64,000 bases of DNA from Bryum argenteum. Taxonomy: Eukaryota; Streptophyta; Bryopsida; Bryales; Bryaceae. The stretch is taken from contig CM073323.1 of NCBI GenBank assembly GCA_037043015.1, positions 434,001 through 498,000 of the forward strand, read 5' to 3'. The notes under the pieces were generated by a model. It saw only the letters and a program-made list of their open reading frames with translations. It made no database searches and was not told where the DNA came from. Both the position numbers and the translations under genes were made by a program. Of this stretch, positions 53,369 through 64,000 are shown one piece after another; the first letter of the stretch is position 1, and each line of letters starts with the position of its first letter.

Positions 53369-55086
53369 TTAGGTAGGATTGAACTCGGACCTGTGCTCTA
53401 ATGCTTCCTGAGCGCTATTCTTCTTTTCTTTTTGCCAATCAAAATGATAGATATAATAAAACAGATTGAGGCAATCCTCAGTCTTGTCGGGAAAGGTCCT
53501 ACACAAATCTTCCATCGGCGGAAATTCGAATTCACGCTGTTACAGTAAACTCATCCATTTTTGGACAATTTTAGACTCTTTCTTCCTGACCGTGATTTCA
53601 TAGGCGGTGGTTATACTTCTCAATATATAGATGGGTTGATCATGCAGTCATGGAAAAGTCAAGAGCAAAAGATACTTGAAATCCATCGGTAAAACCAACA
53701 ATGAGCGGTTTGAAATGTCGGATTGCTCAAGACGGTAAAGATCTTCCTAATTATGATGAATTTTTAACTCATGGTTGAAACCACACACCCGTAACGGCCC
53801 CCTTCTTTTTCCAGCTCGGTCATCGACTCATCGACCCAAGATTGAATGCATCAATAAATCAAAATTCTCACTAGTAAACTTACAGCGAGGACTTCACAAT
53901 CATAATCTCTGAAAATAAGTCTGACGAAGATGTTCCCGGCGTCTATGACGCATGCCTCTGGTCCGCAACCACATTGAGAGAGATATTTGGACTCTCCGAA
54001 GTCCCCGTACCGCAGTACCCCATCGAGTCCGAGGAATAAGTTTGCTGCTTTCAGATCGCTGCACCAAGGTTCAAGTGATTATTTACCATATAGAAAGTGA
54101 TGGAACCAGAGCGATGCTCTGTTGAGTAGAGGATTGAACTCAAGCAAGTTTAAGTACCAGTGTCGAACGTTGTTCTGGTGCAAATATGCGAGCCCCTGTA
54201 GAATCATCTGCATCCAGGACTTGCAGTCAGCAGGGCTAAAAGAAATGGACCTTTGTGCGATGAGGTCACATAAAGTACCACTCTGCATGAGCGGTAGAAC
54301 GAGGTAATTGTAATTCTCGTGCTGATATGCGTCCAGGAGCTTCATAACGTTGGGGTGATCCAACGAGCGCATGATCCTAACCTCGAGCAAATCATCAATA
54401 CAATCGCGTCCGGGGCAACCACAATCTGGTATTCTTTGGATCTTGACGGCGACTTTCCTGCCACACTGCAGAAAAATTCCAAGCAAATGATTGAGGAAGC
54501 ATAGATGCTAGTACACATAACCGCTAATGAAAATCTTGTCATGCACTCATCGAGGCACTCGCTTGTCCCACTTTCAAGAATTTGAGAGGGTCCGAGTACC
54601 GAATTGACATCATGTTTAGGGTATTAACCGTGTATATATATATAGAGAAAATGAATCCTGAATTCTGCACATATTCTTGTAGGAGAATTCGGTTCGAACT
54701 TACTAGAAAAAAATGGGTAATTTATTTATTGCATACAGAAGTTAGTAGTAGTCGAATTCCCACATTTTTTGAGATTCCCATGAATGAAAGATTCGAAATG
54801 TAGTCTCATGTACTATAATTGTACTAGAAATTAGAATAGGTAGGCTTCCAAATTAGGTACCTCTACTTCATATGTGTGACGTGTATTCCAGCAAAATTCA
54901 AATGGGAGTTCATAGTCGAAGGAAAGCATAAAGTCATAGTTGTCTTACTATTTTGTCTGTAGCCTCGAAAACCACACCACGACTGCCCTTGCCTAGTTTT
55001 CGGCCTAGATCATATCTGTCGGGGCCTTCACATGGCGGAGGCGGACATGAACACTCGCATCTACTCGGCTCACATCTTTCACCCAT
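53369..55086 (-). CDS. protein kinase gene, four exons recognised (incomplete)
   Basis: Minus strand. Exon 1 (55086-54949): Cys-rich start, then YDLGRKLGKGSRGVVFEA, a glycine loop. Exon 2 (54465-54158): VAVKIQRI with the beta-3 Lys, EVRIMRSLDHPNVMKL, then YLHQNNVRH. Exon 3 (54058-53884) completes the catalytic loop as HCDLKAAN and gives DFGESKYL. Exon 4 (53536-53369): FPPMEDLCRTFP and NSAQEALEH, like the end of a kinase C-lobe. Introns have GTAAGA/CAG, GTACTT/CAG and GTAAGT borders and keep phase. The APE segment and the middle of the C-lobe are not found between exons 3 and 4, so an exon is missing or divergent. HCD replaces the usual HRD. It resembles Ser/Thr kinases of the NEK/CDK-like kind in general only. 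Confidence 0.7.
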
Positions 55087-56779
55087 ATTCACTGCATCAA
55101 GATATTAGAGTATTGTCCGTAAAGTAGTAGTGAGGAATTTGATGGGAGATTTCAGGTGCTTGAGAGCATGTTTTTGATCATAGAGAAGCAATGAGAGATT
55201 ATGATTTTGTGTACTAGAATACTTGCCAAATTGGATCTTGCACGGCTCATATACTTCTTGAGAATCACACAATAAGAGCAACTGTGGTTTATGCACTAAG
55301 CTGGCATATAGCGAACTCCATGAGCAATTCGGAGAACTTTATGAACGTAATCCCTATTAAGAAATTGATATTTGTCGGAATTGTGGTTGAGTTTGTTTTC
55401 CGACTTGAACCTGTTGTCTTCGCATAGAGTGACTATTATCCAACATCTTTGATATGGCCGGTTGTCCTCGATGTGTGAAGGATTCTTGATGATTGATACG
55501 AAGAAGGGTTTGATATACTTGTGCACAGGTTTGTAAATTTTTACAAAAATGAGCTATCTTGAAATCGAATACAATGTCAGAACTACTTTTCATGTTTAGG
55601 GTCTTCAGATCCTCGACGAATTATTCCGAAGCTCATATTGTCACTTTTAAGTATATCGATTCTACTTCCATGCTTAATGATGCATCAATCCAAGGCACAA
55701 CAAGGTCCCTCCACAGTAGGAAACTTTTGACCAGTATTTCGAAAATATCACACATCTCTTATTTCTAACATGAATACGATGAGGTTCTTGCAAAATATGT
55801 GTAAGAAAAGAAAGCACAAAGAGCTTACAAAAGGTCAAAAACTCTCCAGTGGTTATGAAACGATACAGTTTTTCAAGAGTCAATTAGTAATTTCATATCA
55901 TATCTATTGGATGCAAAGGGTTGGCTAACTTTTCAACCAAAAAAAAAAAAAAAAATCATTTAAGAAACACTAAATTGAAGAAATGGAATGCGAAAGAATT
56001 GAGTGGTTACAATTCTTTGATGTTGTCGTACATCAAAAATTTTGTAACCATATCAAGCTCTTAGCCACCTACGATGTAGTGGGCTCGTAATAGACCTATT
56101 TGAATTCCTCAATTTGATGGTGTTACGGAAGTATTACATGTTTGAAGAAATTCGATTTATAAAAGACTCTCCAACTCCCAAGAATGTTGATGTAACATAT
56201 TCTTCCTCATGCCACATGCTTATCAGGGTACGGCCAAGGTCAGGGTATTACTTTCTGTCAAGACTAATGAGGTGATTTTTGGTTGAAACATTCAGAGTTC
56301 ATCAATTTTTTTCCATTTTTATCAATCACAAAGAGTACAAAATCATTTTAAAATATCGCATATGTAACTGGGAATCTGGGATCAAGATGCACATTCTTAA
56401 AATAAAAAATATTATTCAAATTTTTTTATGTTTTCGAATCACTCAAACTCCCCCCCCCCCTCCTCAATAAATTGCATATTGGTGGGATTTGCAGGTTTAC
56501 TGGTGCTAACATTATGAATTTTTTATTTGTCAGACTAAATATTTTATATATAGCACAAGTACATGTAAGACATATCCAAAAATGGTATCAAAATATACTC
56601 ATTTGATGTATCGGATGATAGTTTCTACGGATTTTGTGTAATTGGGACTAGCAAATTACTTCTTCAACTAAAATAGCTCACAAGAACTCTAAATATTCTT
56701 GAATGCAAATGGGTTAATTTATCTTGCGTAGGCTACTAAAACCACATTTGGTGTTTCTTATACTTGACTTAAGTTATAA
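55087..56779. other. AT-rich interval, no supported gene
   Basis: Short ORFs only. Includes an A run (55940-55955) and a C run (56451-56460). The 5' end or promoter of the minus-strand kinase gene probably lies at its left end. Confidence 0.45.
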
Positions 56780-58269
56780 GAAATGAGAAACCGGGATTTA
56801 GGGGTGTAGGGGGTATGTTAGGGGTTTAGGGGAGTTGTAGGGGTGTTGAGGGGGTATTTGGGGGGTTTTAGGGGTTGAGCGGGTTTAGGGTTTTTGTGGG
56901 GTGTTTAGGGTTGTAGGTATAGGGGGTTCAGGGGTAGAGAGGGTATTGGGGGTAGAGGGTTTAGGGGGGGGTTTGAAATTTGTTTTCTGTAGTTTTTTTT
57001 TTTTTTTTAGGGGTGTTTAGGGTATTTATGGTTTTAGGGGGGGGGTTGAGGGGGTTTCTCTTTGGGGTAGCGGTTTTTCATGGGTTTATATTTGAGCAGT
57101 TGAACAATGCTATGCAGTTTTTGAGCGTCTTTTTTTTTCGGTTTGTTTGTATATATATTTTTTTTTGGAATTTCCTACTTTTATTTGTTTTTCCTGAAGG
57201 GGAGAACTTTTCTATGGGTTTCGGGGTGGAATCGAGAGACGCGGTTGTGGACCTCCGTGCACCCCGTGATGAGAATCACCCCGTCCTTCCCTTTTAAAAA
57301 CTCGGAACCGTTTGGGCCTCGTACGTAAGACTCGATTTAGGGGGGCGATTGACTGTTTTTTCGGATGTGGTTCCTCTATTTATTTTCTTTCCCTCTTTTA
57401 TTTTTAATTTATTTTCATCCTCTTCTCTCCGGTTGGGATATAATTACGCACCATCCAAAGTCGTCGGGGGTATGTTTATTCTACTTTGATTTGTGTATTT
57501 CTACTTCGTGTCCTCTTTTCTTCTGAGTTTTGGGGTTCGGGGGTCCAGGATTTAGGATTGTGAGGTTTGTTCTTTCTAGGGTGCTCTATAGTAAGAACAA
57601 GGGTTTAGGAGTTCGGGGAAATTTAAGGGGAGCGGTGTGAAGGTCGAGGGTTTAGGAGCGGTTTTTAGGAGGTAAGAAGGAAAAACTACGAACGATGATG
57701 CGGTTTTTAGGAATGGCCGTCTTGGTTCGTAGGGGAATATTGGGTACTAGTAGGATATTACCTCGAAGAGAACCTCAACTCCTACTAAATTTGGCAATAT
57801 TCTGGTAAAATGGCAGAGGGTTTTGGGGTGGAAGAAATGAGAAAAACAACACTCGTTTCTGTCAATTTTTGACACAATAGAGCAAATTTTTCTGAGCGGC
57901 CGCTCAAAACCAGGGATATTCCGGAGGGGCCGCTGAGAAAAGACTGCCCTTCAATAGAATTTAGAGGTCGAAGTTCATCAAACAGTGTGATATCGTGGGG
58001 TCCTTGATGATATTACAGAAATTTGTTGATGTAATGGAAGATGTGGGTGATGTTAAAAAACGTGCCATTTTGCAAGCATAAATCTTTGAGATTTTGAGTT
58101 CAAGAATATGCCGGTAAAATGGCACATTTCAGAAACGCGACCGAATCGGCACAACACGGCTTTGGCAATATGGCACAAGGAATTGTGCCATTTGAAAGGA
58201 ATTGAGGTGCAGTACATACGAAGAAGTTACCCAGTATTGGAGATACATAATTAGGAAATAGGGCAATTC
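56780..58269 (+). repeat. 1.49-kb direct repeat, copy 1
   Basis: Matches 61476-62970 almost base for base from GAAATGAGAAA to GGGCAATTC. It opens with TTTAGGG-like sequence (56795-56980), has a T run (56992-57008) and then unique-looking DNA. ORFs inside (such as 56980-57297) differ between copies by frameshifts, which argues against coding function. Confidence 0.95.
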
Positions 58270-58324
58270 ATATGGAAGGGAAATTTTCTTTATTATTTTC
58301 GTATAGAATTTTTTTGGGTTTTTC

Positions 58325-58331
58325 ATTTTTT

Positions 58332-58373
<42 letters not shown>

Positions 58374-58405
58374 CTTCTAGTCGGGGGGGGTTTTTTTTTT
58401 TTTGA
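58325..58405. repeat. poly-T tracts
   Basis: A T run of about 44 bp (58330-58373), then a G run and a second T run. The antisense Lys-rich ORF is an artefact. Confidence 0.9.
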
Positions 58406-58521
58406 GAGATGGGGGATGGAGGTTTTTCTCCTTGCACAACCTTGATGGAGAAACATTTTATTCGGAAGACTGCTATGCGAACCGGTTGTAGGCCCGGATG
58501 GTTTTTTCTTAGCAAACCATG

Positions 58522-58950
58522 TCAAACCTCGGCGGGCGAGGGGGCCGTACGTACATACCTAAGGGACTTAATCTTGTCGGGCTCAATGACGGATAGGAAG
58601 TCCCTGAACTATCGCATATCGACAACATCGTCGTAGGAACAATTCCGCAGATCGTGGCGGAAGCTGCGTCGGACGTACGTGGAGAGGACGAGCTCATCGA
58701 CGAGCCCGAGATGGACGTGTTGGAACACAGCCATGAACACTTGATGCTGCGAGTCGAGGTCGTAGCCTTCCAGTAGTCCCATGTCGACCGTGAAACGCCT
58801 CGCGTGCGGATGGTAGGTCCAGCAGTCGGATGGGGTCTGGCAAACACGGATACAATACAGGTAGGCAGTATCCGAACCGGTCCGGGATAGTATGCCGTCG
58901 TCGAGCGATCCGAGCAGGTCCACCCGTGCCTTCAGACTCTCCAAAGCCAT
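58522..58950 (-). pseudogene. small unknown gene with an in-frame TAG
   Basis: Start at MALESLKARVDLL (58950), preferred over an upstream in-frame Met in leader-like sequence. It reads 113 residues including YLYCIRVCQTPSDCW, FTVDMGLLEGYDL and VFQHVHLGLVDELVLSTYVRR, stops at TAG (58609-58611) and stays open for 28 more codons (FRDFLSVIEPDKIKSLRY) to TGA. Composition is protein-like on both sides of the TAG. A TATA box lies about 190 bp upstream. No family recognised. Confidence 0.45.
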
Positions 58951-59138
58951 AATCGCGCGTCCAAGTAGAAAATATATATGAATAGGGGGGACACGGAAAG
59001 AGACACACTCTAAATATAAGACTTGTAAGTAAATATAATTCACACTCTAGTCGGATTACAGAGGAACAGAGGAAGTGAAAGGGGAGGGAGAACTAAGTGA
59101 ACTAAGAGAGAATGTGTCGTCCAGTGACCACTCCCTGT

Positions 59139-59150
59139 GTATATATAGGG
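59139..59150 (-). promoter_or_regulatory. TATA box of the small minus-strand gene
   Basis: Minus strand CCCTATATATACA, followed by a pyrimidine-rich leader (TTCTCCCTCCCC) before the ATG at 58950. Confidence 0.45.
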
Positions 59151-59639
59151 AGTAGTCGAGACCTACTGCCGAGACTAGTCGAGCGGGTTTTAGGGGGTCA
59201 CCTCCCGAGACGCTTTCCCAAAATACTTCGCGGGAGTTTTCGTGTTGTTGTGTGTGATGTGACATCGGCCCTATGGAGAGCAACGTGTGGGGTTTAGGAC
59301 ATTCTAATTCACCCACCGCTTCGGCCTTGACAAAAATTAGGAGCCTTGGTTGTTTTAATTTTTTATTTTTTGGGTTCACGATGGTACGTCCCCGTGTCCT
59401 TTGGAAACGCAGAGTCTATATGGATTTATGGAGGTAGGATTCCATCGGTTTAGGGATCTTATATATATGCCATGCACCATTATAGAGTTGAATGTAGGTA
59501 TGGAATTCACAATGAATATATACACTTGAATGTCCCCTCGACTCCCAATGAAGACAAAATCTTTGGTGTTTGGGGAGCAGATTTATTTCCCCATATTCAC
59601 ATGTTTACATGTTTTATTTTTGGGTCTGTTTTTTTAGGT

Positions 59640-59769
59640 ATTTTTTTTCTTTTTCTTTTTTTTTTTTTTTTTTTTTTTTTTCTTTTTCTTTCTTTCTTTT
59701 TTAGGGAAAAGAAAAGAAGAAAGAAACATTTACGTGCATGTATACATATATAAATATACATATACATAT

Positions 59770-59800
<31 letters not shown>

Positions 59801-59960
59801 CATATACATATATATAGAGAGAGAGACACGCGCGCACACACACACACATATATACATGTATATGTACGTATACATACATACATATGTGTGTGTGTGTGTG
59901 TGTATGTACACACACACGCACATATATATAATTTTTATTATATATATATATAATATTTGG
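59640..59960. repeat. T-rich and (TA)/(CATA)/(GT) low-complexity DNA
   Basis: T run 59655-59680, then alternating TATACA, GAGAGA, CACACA and GTGTGT blocks to 59955, followed by GGGTTTAGGGTTT. ORFs here are repeat artefacts. Confidence 0.9.
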
Positions 59961-60239
59961 GTTTAGGGTTTTTAAATGCTATATTTAATTTTTAGGGTTT
60001 ATTATTTCTGTAGTTCTTTTCCCCCTCTTTGTTTTTTTTTTTTTTTTTTAGGGTTTGTTTTTTTTTCCCCCTTTATGGCCTGTCGTCAAATAATTTACAC
60101 TATAAGGTGAGAGAGTGGTTGAGGGATCATTCTCTAAAAGTTTTGCAAGAGCGTACCCAACTTGATAACCTTCTTCTTCTTCTTCCACTTGGGGAAGAAC
60201 GGGGTTATTTCGAGGGGTTATTGAAGGATGTTGTTGTTG

Positions 60240-61475
60240 TGGGGAGCGTATGTGACGGTTTTAGAGTTTTAAGGGTTGGTGGGTTGTGGGAATGTGGGTT
60301 TATGTGGGGGTTTTAGGGTATTAGGAGCGGTTTTTCAGGGTGTCGGGGAGCGTAGGTGAGTTTAGGGGGTTGAGGGGTTTTATTTATTATTTTTTTTTTG
60401 TATGTTTTTTTTTTTAAACTAAAAAAAGAAAGGGGGGTTTTAGGGGGTTTGAAGGAGGGGGTTTAGGAAATGGGAATGAGAATGAGAATGAGAAGAGGGG
60501 AATGAGATTTTAGGGGCGTCTAGGGGGAGTGAGGTCGGGAATGTATTTGGAGAATGGGAGGGGGTTGAGCGGTTTTTAGGGGTAGCAGGTGGTTTGGAGG
60601 GGGGGGGGTTTGAGCGGTTTTAGGGGGGGTTTGGCGATGGTTTAGGGTGGTTTTTGGGATTTTAGGGGGTTTTGGGGGGTTCAGGAGGGGGATTTAGGGG
60701 GGGGGTTGTTGTTGTGGGTTTATGTACGTGGTTTTGGGGTTTAGGGTGGTTTTAGGGGGTTGAGCGGTTTTGGGGTTTTAGGGTTTAGGGAATGAGAATG
60801 GCAAAGGGGAATGGGAATGGAGAATGGGGGGTGAAGAGTGAGAGATGGGAAAGGGAGATAGAGTTTTAGGGGTGAGGGACGAGAATGGAGGATGGAGAAT
60901 GAAGGGTTTTAGGATTAAGGGGGGGGGAGGGGGGTTAGGGTGTAGGTGTGGTGTAGGGTTTAGGGGGGTTATGGGGTTTTAGGGTTTAGGGGTTTTAGGG
61001 TTGTATATTGGGGTTTAGGGGGTATTGGGGTTAATTTATGGGGGGAGGAGGTTTAGGGTTATGGGGTTGTTTTTGTGGGGAGCGTAGGTGAGTTTAGGGG
61101 GTTTAGGGTTTAGGGTTTTAGGGGGTTTAGGGTTTAGGGGTAGTGGAAATGTGGTTACAGGGTTATAGGGTTTGGGGGTTTTTAGGGTTCAGGGGGTGTA
61201 TTTGGGGTTTAGGGTTAGGGGGTTTTAGGAAATTGGAACGAGGGACGGGAATGGGGGTTTTAGGCACAGGGTTTTTAGGGTTTAGGGTTTTAGGGTTTAG
61301 GGGGGTGGTGTTTGGAGTATGGGGTGTTAGGGGTGTTTTGGGGAGCAGGGTGTGTAGGGGTTGGGGGGAGGGGGTTTTTAAAAATGGGATTTAGGGGGAC
61401 GAGAATGTTTTGGGGTTTTTAGGGTTTAGGAAGGTGGTTTGGGGGAGCGGAGATAGAGTTGAGGGTTGGAAACGA
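60240..61475 (+). repeat. degenerate telomere-like (TTTAGGG) repeat block
   Basis: About 1.2 kb of TTTAGGG, TTTTAGGGG and GGTTTAGGGTTTAGGG-like units, mixed with GAATGAGAATG blocks. Best runs near 61096-61140 and 61268-61302. G-rich on the plus strand, no gene. Irregular units show it is not a fresh telomere. Confidence 0.85.
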
Positions 61476-62970
61476 GAAATGAGAAATCGGGATTTAGGGG
61501 TGTAGGGGGTATGTTAGGGGTTTAGGGGGTTGTAGGGGTGTTGAGGGGGTATTTGGGGGGTTTTAGGGGTTGAGCGGTTTTTAGGGTTTTTGTGGGGTGT
61601 TTAGGGTTGTAGGTATAGGGGGTTCAGGGGTAGAGAGGGTATTGGGGGTAGAGGGTTTAGGGGGGGGGGGGTTTGAAATTTGTTTTCTGTAGTTTTTTTT
61701 TTTTTTTTAGGGGGGTTTAGGGTATTTATGGTTTTAGGGGGGGGGTTGAGGGGGTTTCTCTTTGGGGTAGCGGTTTTTCATGGGTTTATATTTGAGCGGT
61801 TGAACAATGCTATGCAGTTTTTGAGCGTCTTTTTTTTTCGGTTTGTTTGTATATATATTTTTTTTTGGAATTTCCTACTTTTATTTGTTTTTCCTGAAGG
61901 GGAGAACTTTTCTATGGGTTTCCGGGGTGGAATCAGGAGACCGCGGTTGTGGACCTCCGTGCACCCCCGTGATGAGAATCAGCCCGTCCTTCCCTTTTAA
62001 AAACTCGGAACCGTTTGGGCCTCGTACGTAAGACTCGATTTAGGGGGGCGATTGACTGTTTTTTCGGATGTGGTTCCTCTATTTATTTTCTTTCCCTCTT
62101 TTATTTTTAATTTATTTTCATCCTCTTCTCTCCGGTTGGGATATAATTACGCACCATCCAAAGTCGTCGGGGGTATGTTTATTCTACTTTGATTTGTGTA
62201 TTTCTACTTCGTGTCCTCTTTTCTTCTGAGTTTTGGGGTTCGGGGGTCCAGGATTTAGGATTGTGAGGTTTGTTCTTTCTAGGGTGCTCTATAGTAAGAA
62301 CAAGGGTTTAGGAGTTCGGGGAAATTTAAGGGGAGCGGTGTGAAGGTCGAGGGTTTAGGAGCGGTTTTAGGGGTAAGAAGGAAAAACTACGAACGATGAT
62401 GCGGTTTTTAGGAATGGCCGTCTTGGTTCGTAGGGGAATATTGGGTACTAGTAGGATATTACCTCGAAGAGAACCTCAACTCCTACTAAATTTGGCAATA
62501 TCCTGGTAAAATGGCAGAGGGTTTTGGGGTGGAAGAAATGAGAAAAACAACACTCGTTTCTGTCAATTTTTGACACAATAGAGCAAATTTTTCTGAGCGG
62601 CCGCTCAAAACCAGGGATATTCCGGAGGGGCCGCTGAGAAAAGACTGCCCTTCAATAGAATTTAGAGGTCGAAGTTCATCAAACAGTGTGATATCGTGGG
62701 GTCCTTGATGATATTACAGAAATTTGTTGATGTAATGGAAGATGTGGGTGATGTTAAAAAACGTGCCATTTTGCAAGCATAAATCTTTGAGATTTTGAGT
62801 TCAAGAATATGCCGGTAAAATGGCACATTTCAGAAACGCGACCGAATCGGCACAACACGGCTTTGGCAATATGGCACAAGGAATTGTGCCATTTGAAAGG
62901 AATTGAGGTGCAGTACATACGAAGAAGTTACCCAGTATTGGAGATACATAATTAGGAAATAGGGCAATTC
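61476..62970 (+). repeat. 1.49-kb direct repeat, copy 2
   Basis: Second copy of 56780-58269. Directly after it comes TATAGTAAGAACA, which also occurs inside the repeat (copy 1 about 57589, copy 2 about 62289). Confidence 0.95.
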
Positions 62971-63224
62971 TATAGTAAGAACATACCGGAATGCTGCGCA
63001 TTCCAGGGTGACACCGGGGTATATTCCCCCATGGTGAGACACCGGTGTCACCTTTCGACAAAACGCGCAATTCTTGACGGAATCACACGTTTGTTGTGTC
63101 TATCTTGTGTGAAATTCTCTCGCGGTTCCAAGAATGCAGGTTGCGCCTTCCAATCCATCACCGTTTGATTTCTACAGCCTCCTGTGTTTGCGTTGTTTTG
63201 CGCGCTGCGGCGAACTCCCGTCCG
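62971..63224. other. unique sequence
   Basis: No gene seen. Leads into the GTCCG minisatellite. Confidence 0.4.
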
Positions 63225-63470
63225 GCCCGTTGTCCGTCGCGTCCGGCCTGTGATCCGTTCCGACCGGCCGCTGGTCCGCCCCGTCCGGCTGCTCGTCCGC
63301 CCCGTCCGGCTGCTCGTTCGCCCCGTCCGGCTGCTCGTCCGCCCCGTCCGTCCGTGCCGTCCGGCTCATCGTCCGCCCCTTCCGGCTCATCGTCCGCCCC
63401 GTCCGGCTGCTGGTCCGTCTCGTCCGTCCGTGCCGTCCGGCTGCTAGTCAGTCCCGTCCGGCCGATCCAC
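63225..63470 (+). repeat. GTCCG minisatellite with 21-bp units
   Basis: GTCCGGCTGCTCGTCCGCCCC repeated with small changes at 63283-63345, then looser units (GTCCGGCTCATCGTCC). ORFs in all frames are repeat-derived. Confidence 0.9.
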
Positions 63471-63474
63471 ACGG

Positions 63475-63920
63475 GTGTTACACGTCCGTTTTTACACTCT
63501 TGTTACACGACCGGGTTACACCATAGTCACAGGACGAGGATACACCAGTGTGACAGGACGGGGCTACACCGGTTTTGGCACACGACGGTGATACACCAGT
63601 GTGACAGGACGGGGATACACTAGTGTGAGAGGACGGGGATACACCAGTGTGACAGGACGGGACTAGACCGGTTTTGGCACACGACGGGGATACACCAGTG
63701 TGAGAGGACAGTGCTACACCGGTTTTGGCACACGACGACGGGGATACACCAGTTTGACAGGACGGTGCTACAACGGTTTAGGTACACGACGGGGATACAC
63801 CAGTGTGAGGGTTTAGGATACACCAGTGTGAGAGGACGGGGCTACACCGGTTTAGGCACTCGACAGGGTTTCAGGCATAGTCACAGGACGGGGGTACACC
63901 GGTGTCAAGAGTTTAGAGCC
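63475..63920 (+). repeat. compound minisatellite
   Basis: Alternating units GACGGGGATACACCAGTGTG (about 24 bp) and GACGGGGCTACACCGGTTTT (about 27 bp with GGCACAC), more than twelve units, some with TTTAGG in place of TTTTGG. Confidence 0.9.
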
Positions 63921-64000
63921 GTCGGCATTGTTAATGGTTCAGGGTGCAACAACGGGTGTCATTCAGTAAGAAGCTACACCAGTGTCACTCGACGGTTTTA

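Noticed and set aside
56980..57297. 105-residue ORF rich in Phe/Gly and its partner at 61680-62000
   Set aside because: The two copies diverge by frameshifts and start in T-run/telomere-like DNA; unlikely to be coding.
56780..62970. The 1.49-kb direct repeats as LTRs of one element
   Set aside because: No TG...CA ends, no TSD, no PBS or pol between them; the interval is telomere-like DNA and an unrelated gene.
63475..63920. Possible CRISPR-like array
   Set aside because: Units are directly adjacent variants without unique spacers, in a eukaryotic context: an ordinary minisatellite.

Overview
The window is eukaryotic nuclear DNA, most likely from a streptophyte (a charophyte alga, or a bryophyte- or lycophyte-grade plant). 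The reasons are genes with GT-AG introns, a chromodomain-bearing Ty3/gypsy retrotransposon, a MULE-type transposase gene, and very many copies of the plant-type telomere heptamer TTTAGGG between genes. I cannot name the species from sequence alone. There are no operons, ribosome binding sites, CRISPR arrays or recognisable rRNA/tRNA genes.

Layout. 1-3.6 kb: 5' part of a decayed Ty3/gypsy element on the minus strand (LTR, gag, protease, start of RT). 4.1-9.3 kb: a divergent pair, a small acidic nuclear-type protein (minus) and an intact two-exon MULE/SWIM-zinc-finger transposase-like gene (plus). 11.4-13.3 kb: an unusual protein-kinase-like gene. 14.7-26.95 kb: one gene of a multicopy family I call family A, split by a three-level nest of insertions. 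A roughly 3-kb unit carrying a second gene family (family B) sits inside the A gene with a 5-bp target duplication. A 6.16-kb chromovirus sits inside the B gene. A solo LTR of the element seen at 1-3.6 kb sits in the tail of the B unit. 30.9-35.7 kb: a 5' fragment of another A gene, next to a gag-only Ty3-like element. 36.2-38.2 and 41.0-42.7 kb: two intact A genes. 44.2-47.6 kb: a B domain fused to an A-type C-terminus. 39.7-50.0 kb is a partly duplicated segment around these genes. 53.4-55.1 kb: a second kinase gene, minus strand, four exons recognised. 56.8-63 kb: two 1.49-kb direct repeats flanking a small disrupted gene and about 1.2 kb of degenerate telomere-like repeat. The window ends in minisatellites.

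How things fit together. The nested insertions are datable relative to one another from their target duplications: A gene first, then B unit, then chromovirus and solo LTR. The chromovirus LTRs are nearly identical, so it is the youngest datable arrival. Its promoter region carries long arrays of perfect heat-shock elements directly upstream of its TATA box. Families A and B have globular N-terminal domains that resemble (by my inference) plant transposon-associated domains, followed by low-complexity linkers and C-terminal coiled coils with acidic tails. Their repeated co-occurrence suggests they are mobile or recently amplified. Many ORFs are broken by single-base indels. Some may be assembly errors rather than true decay.
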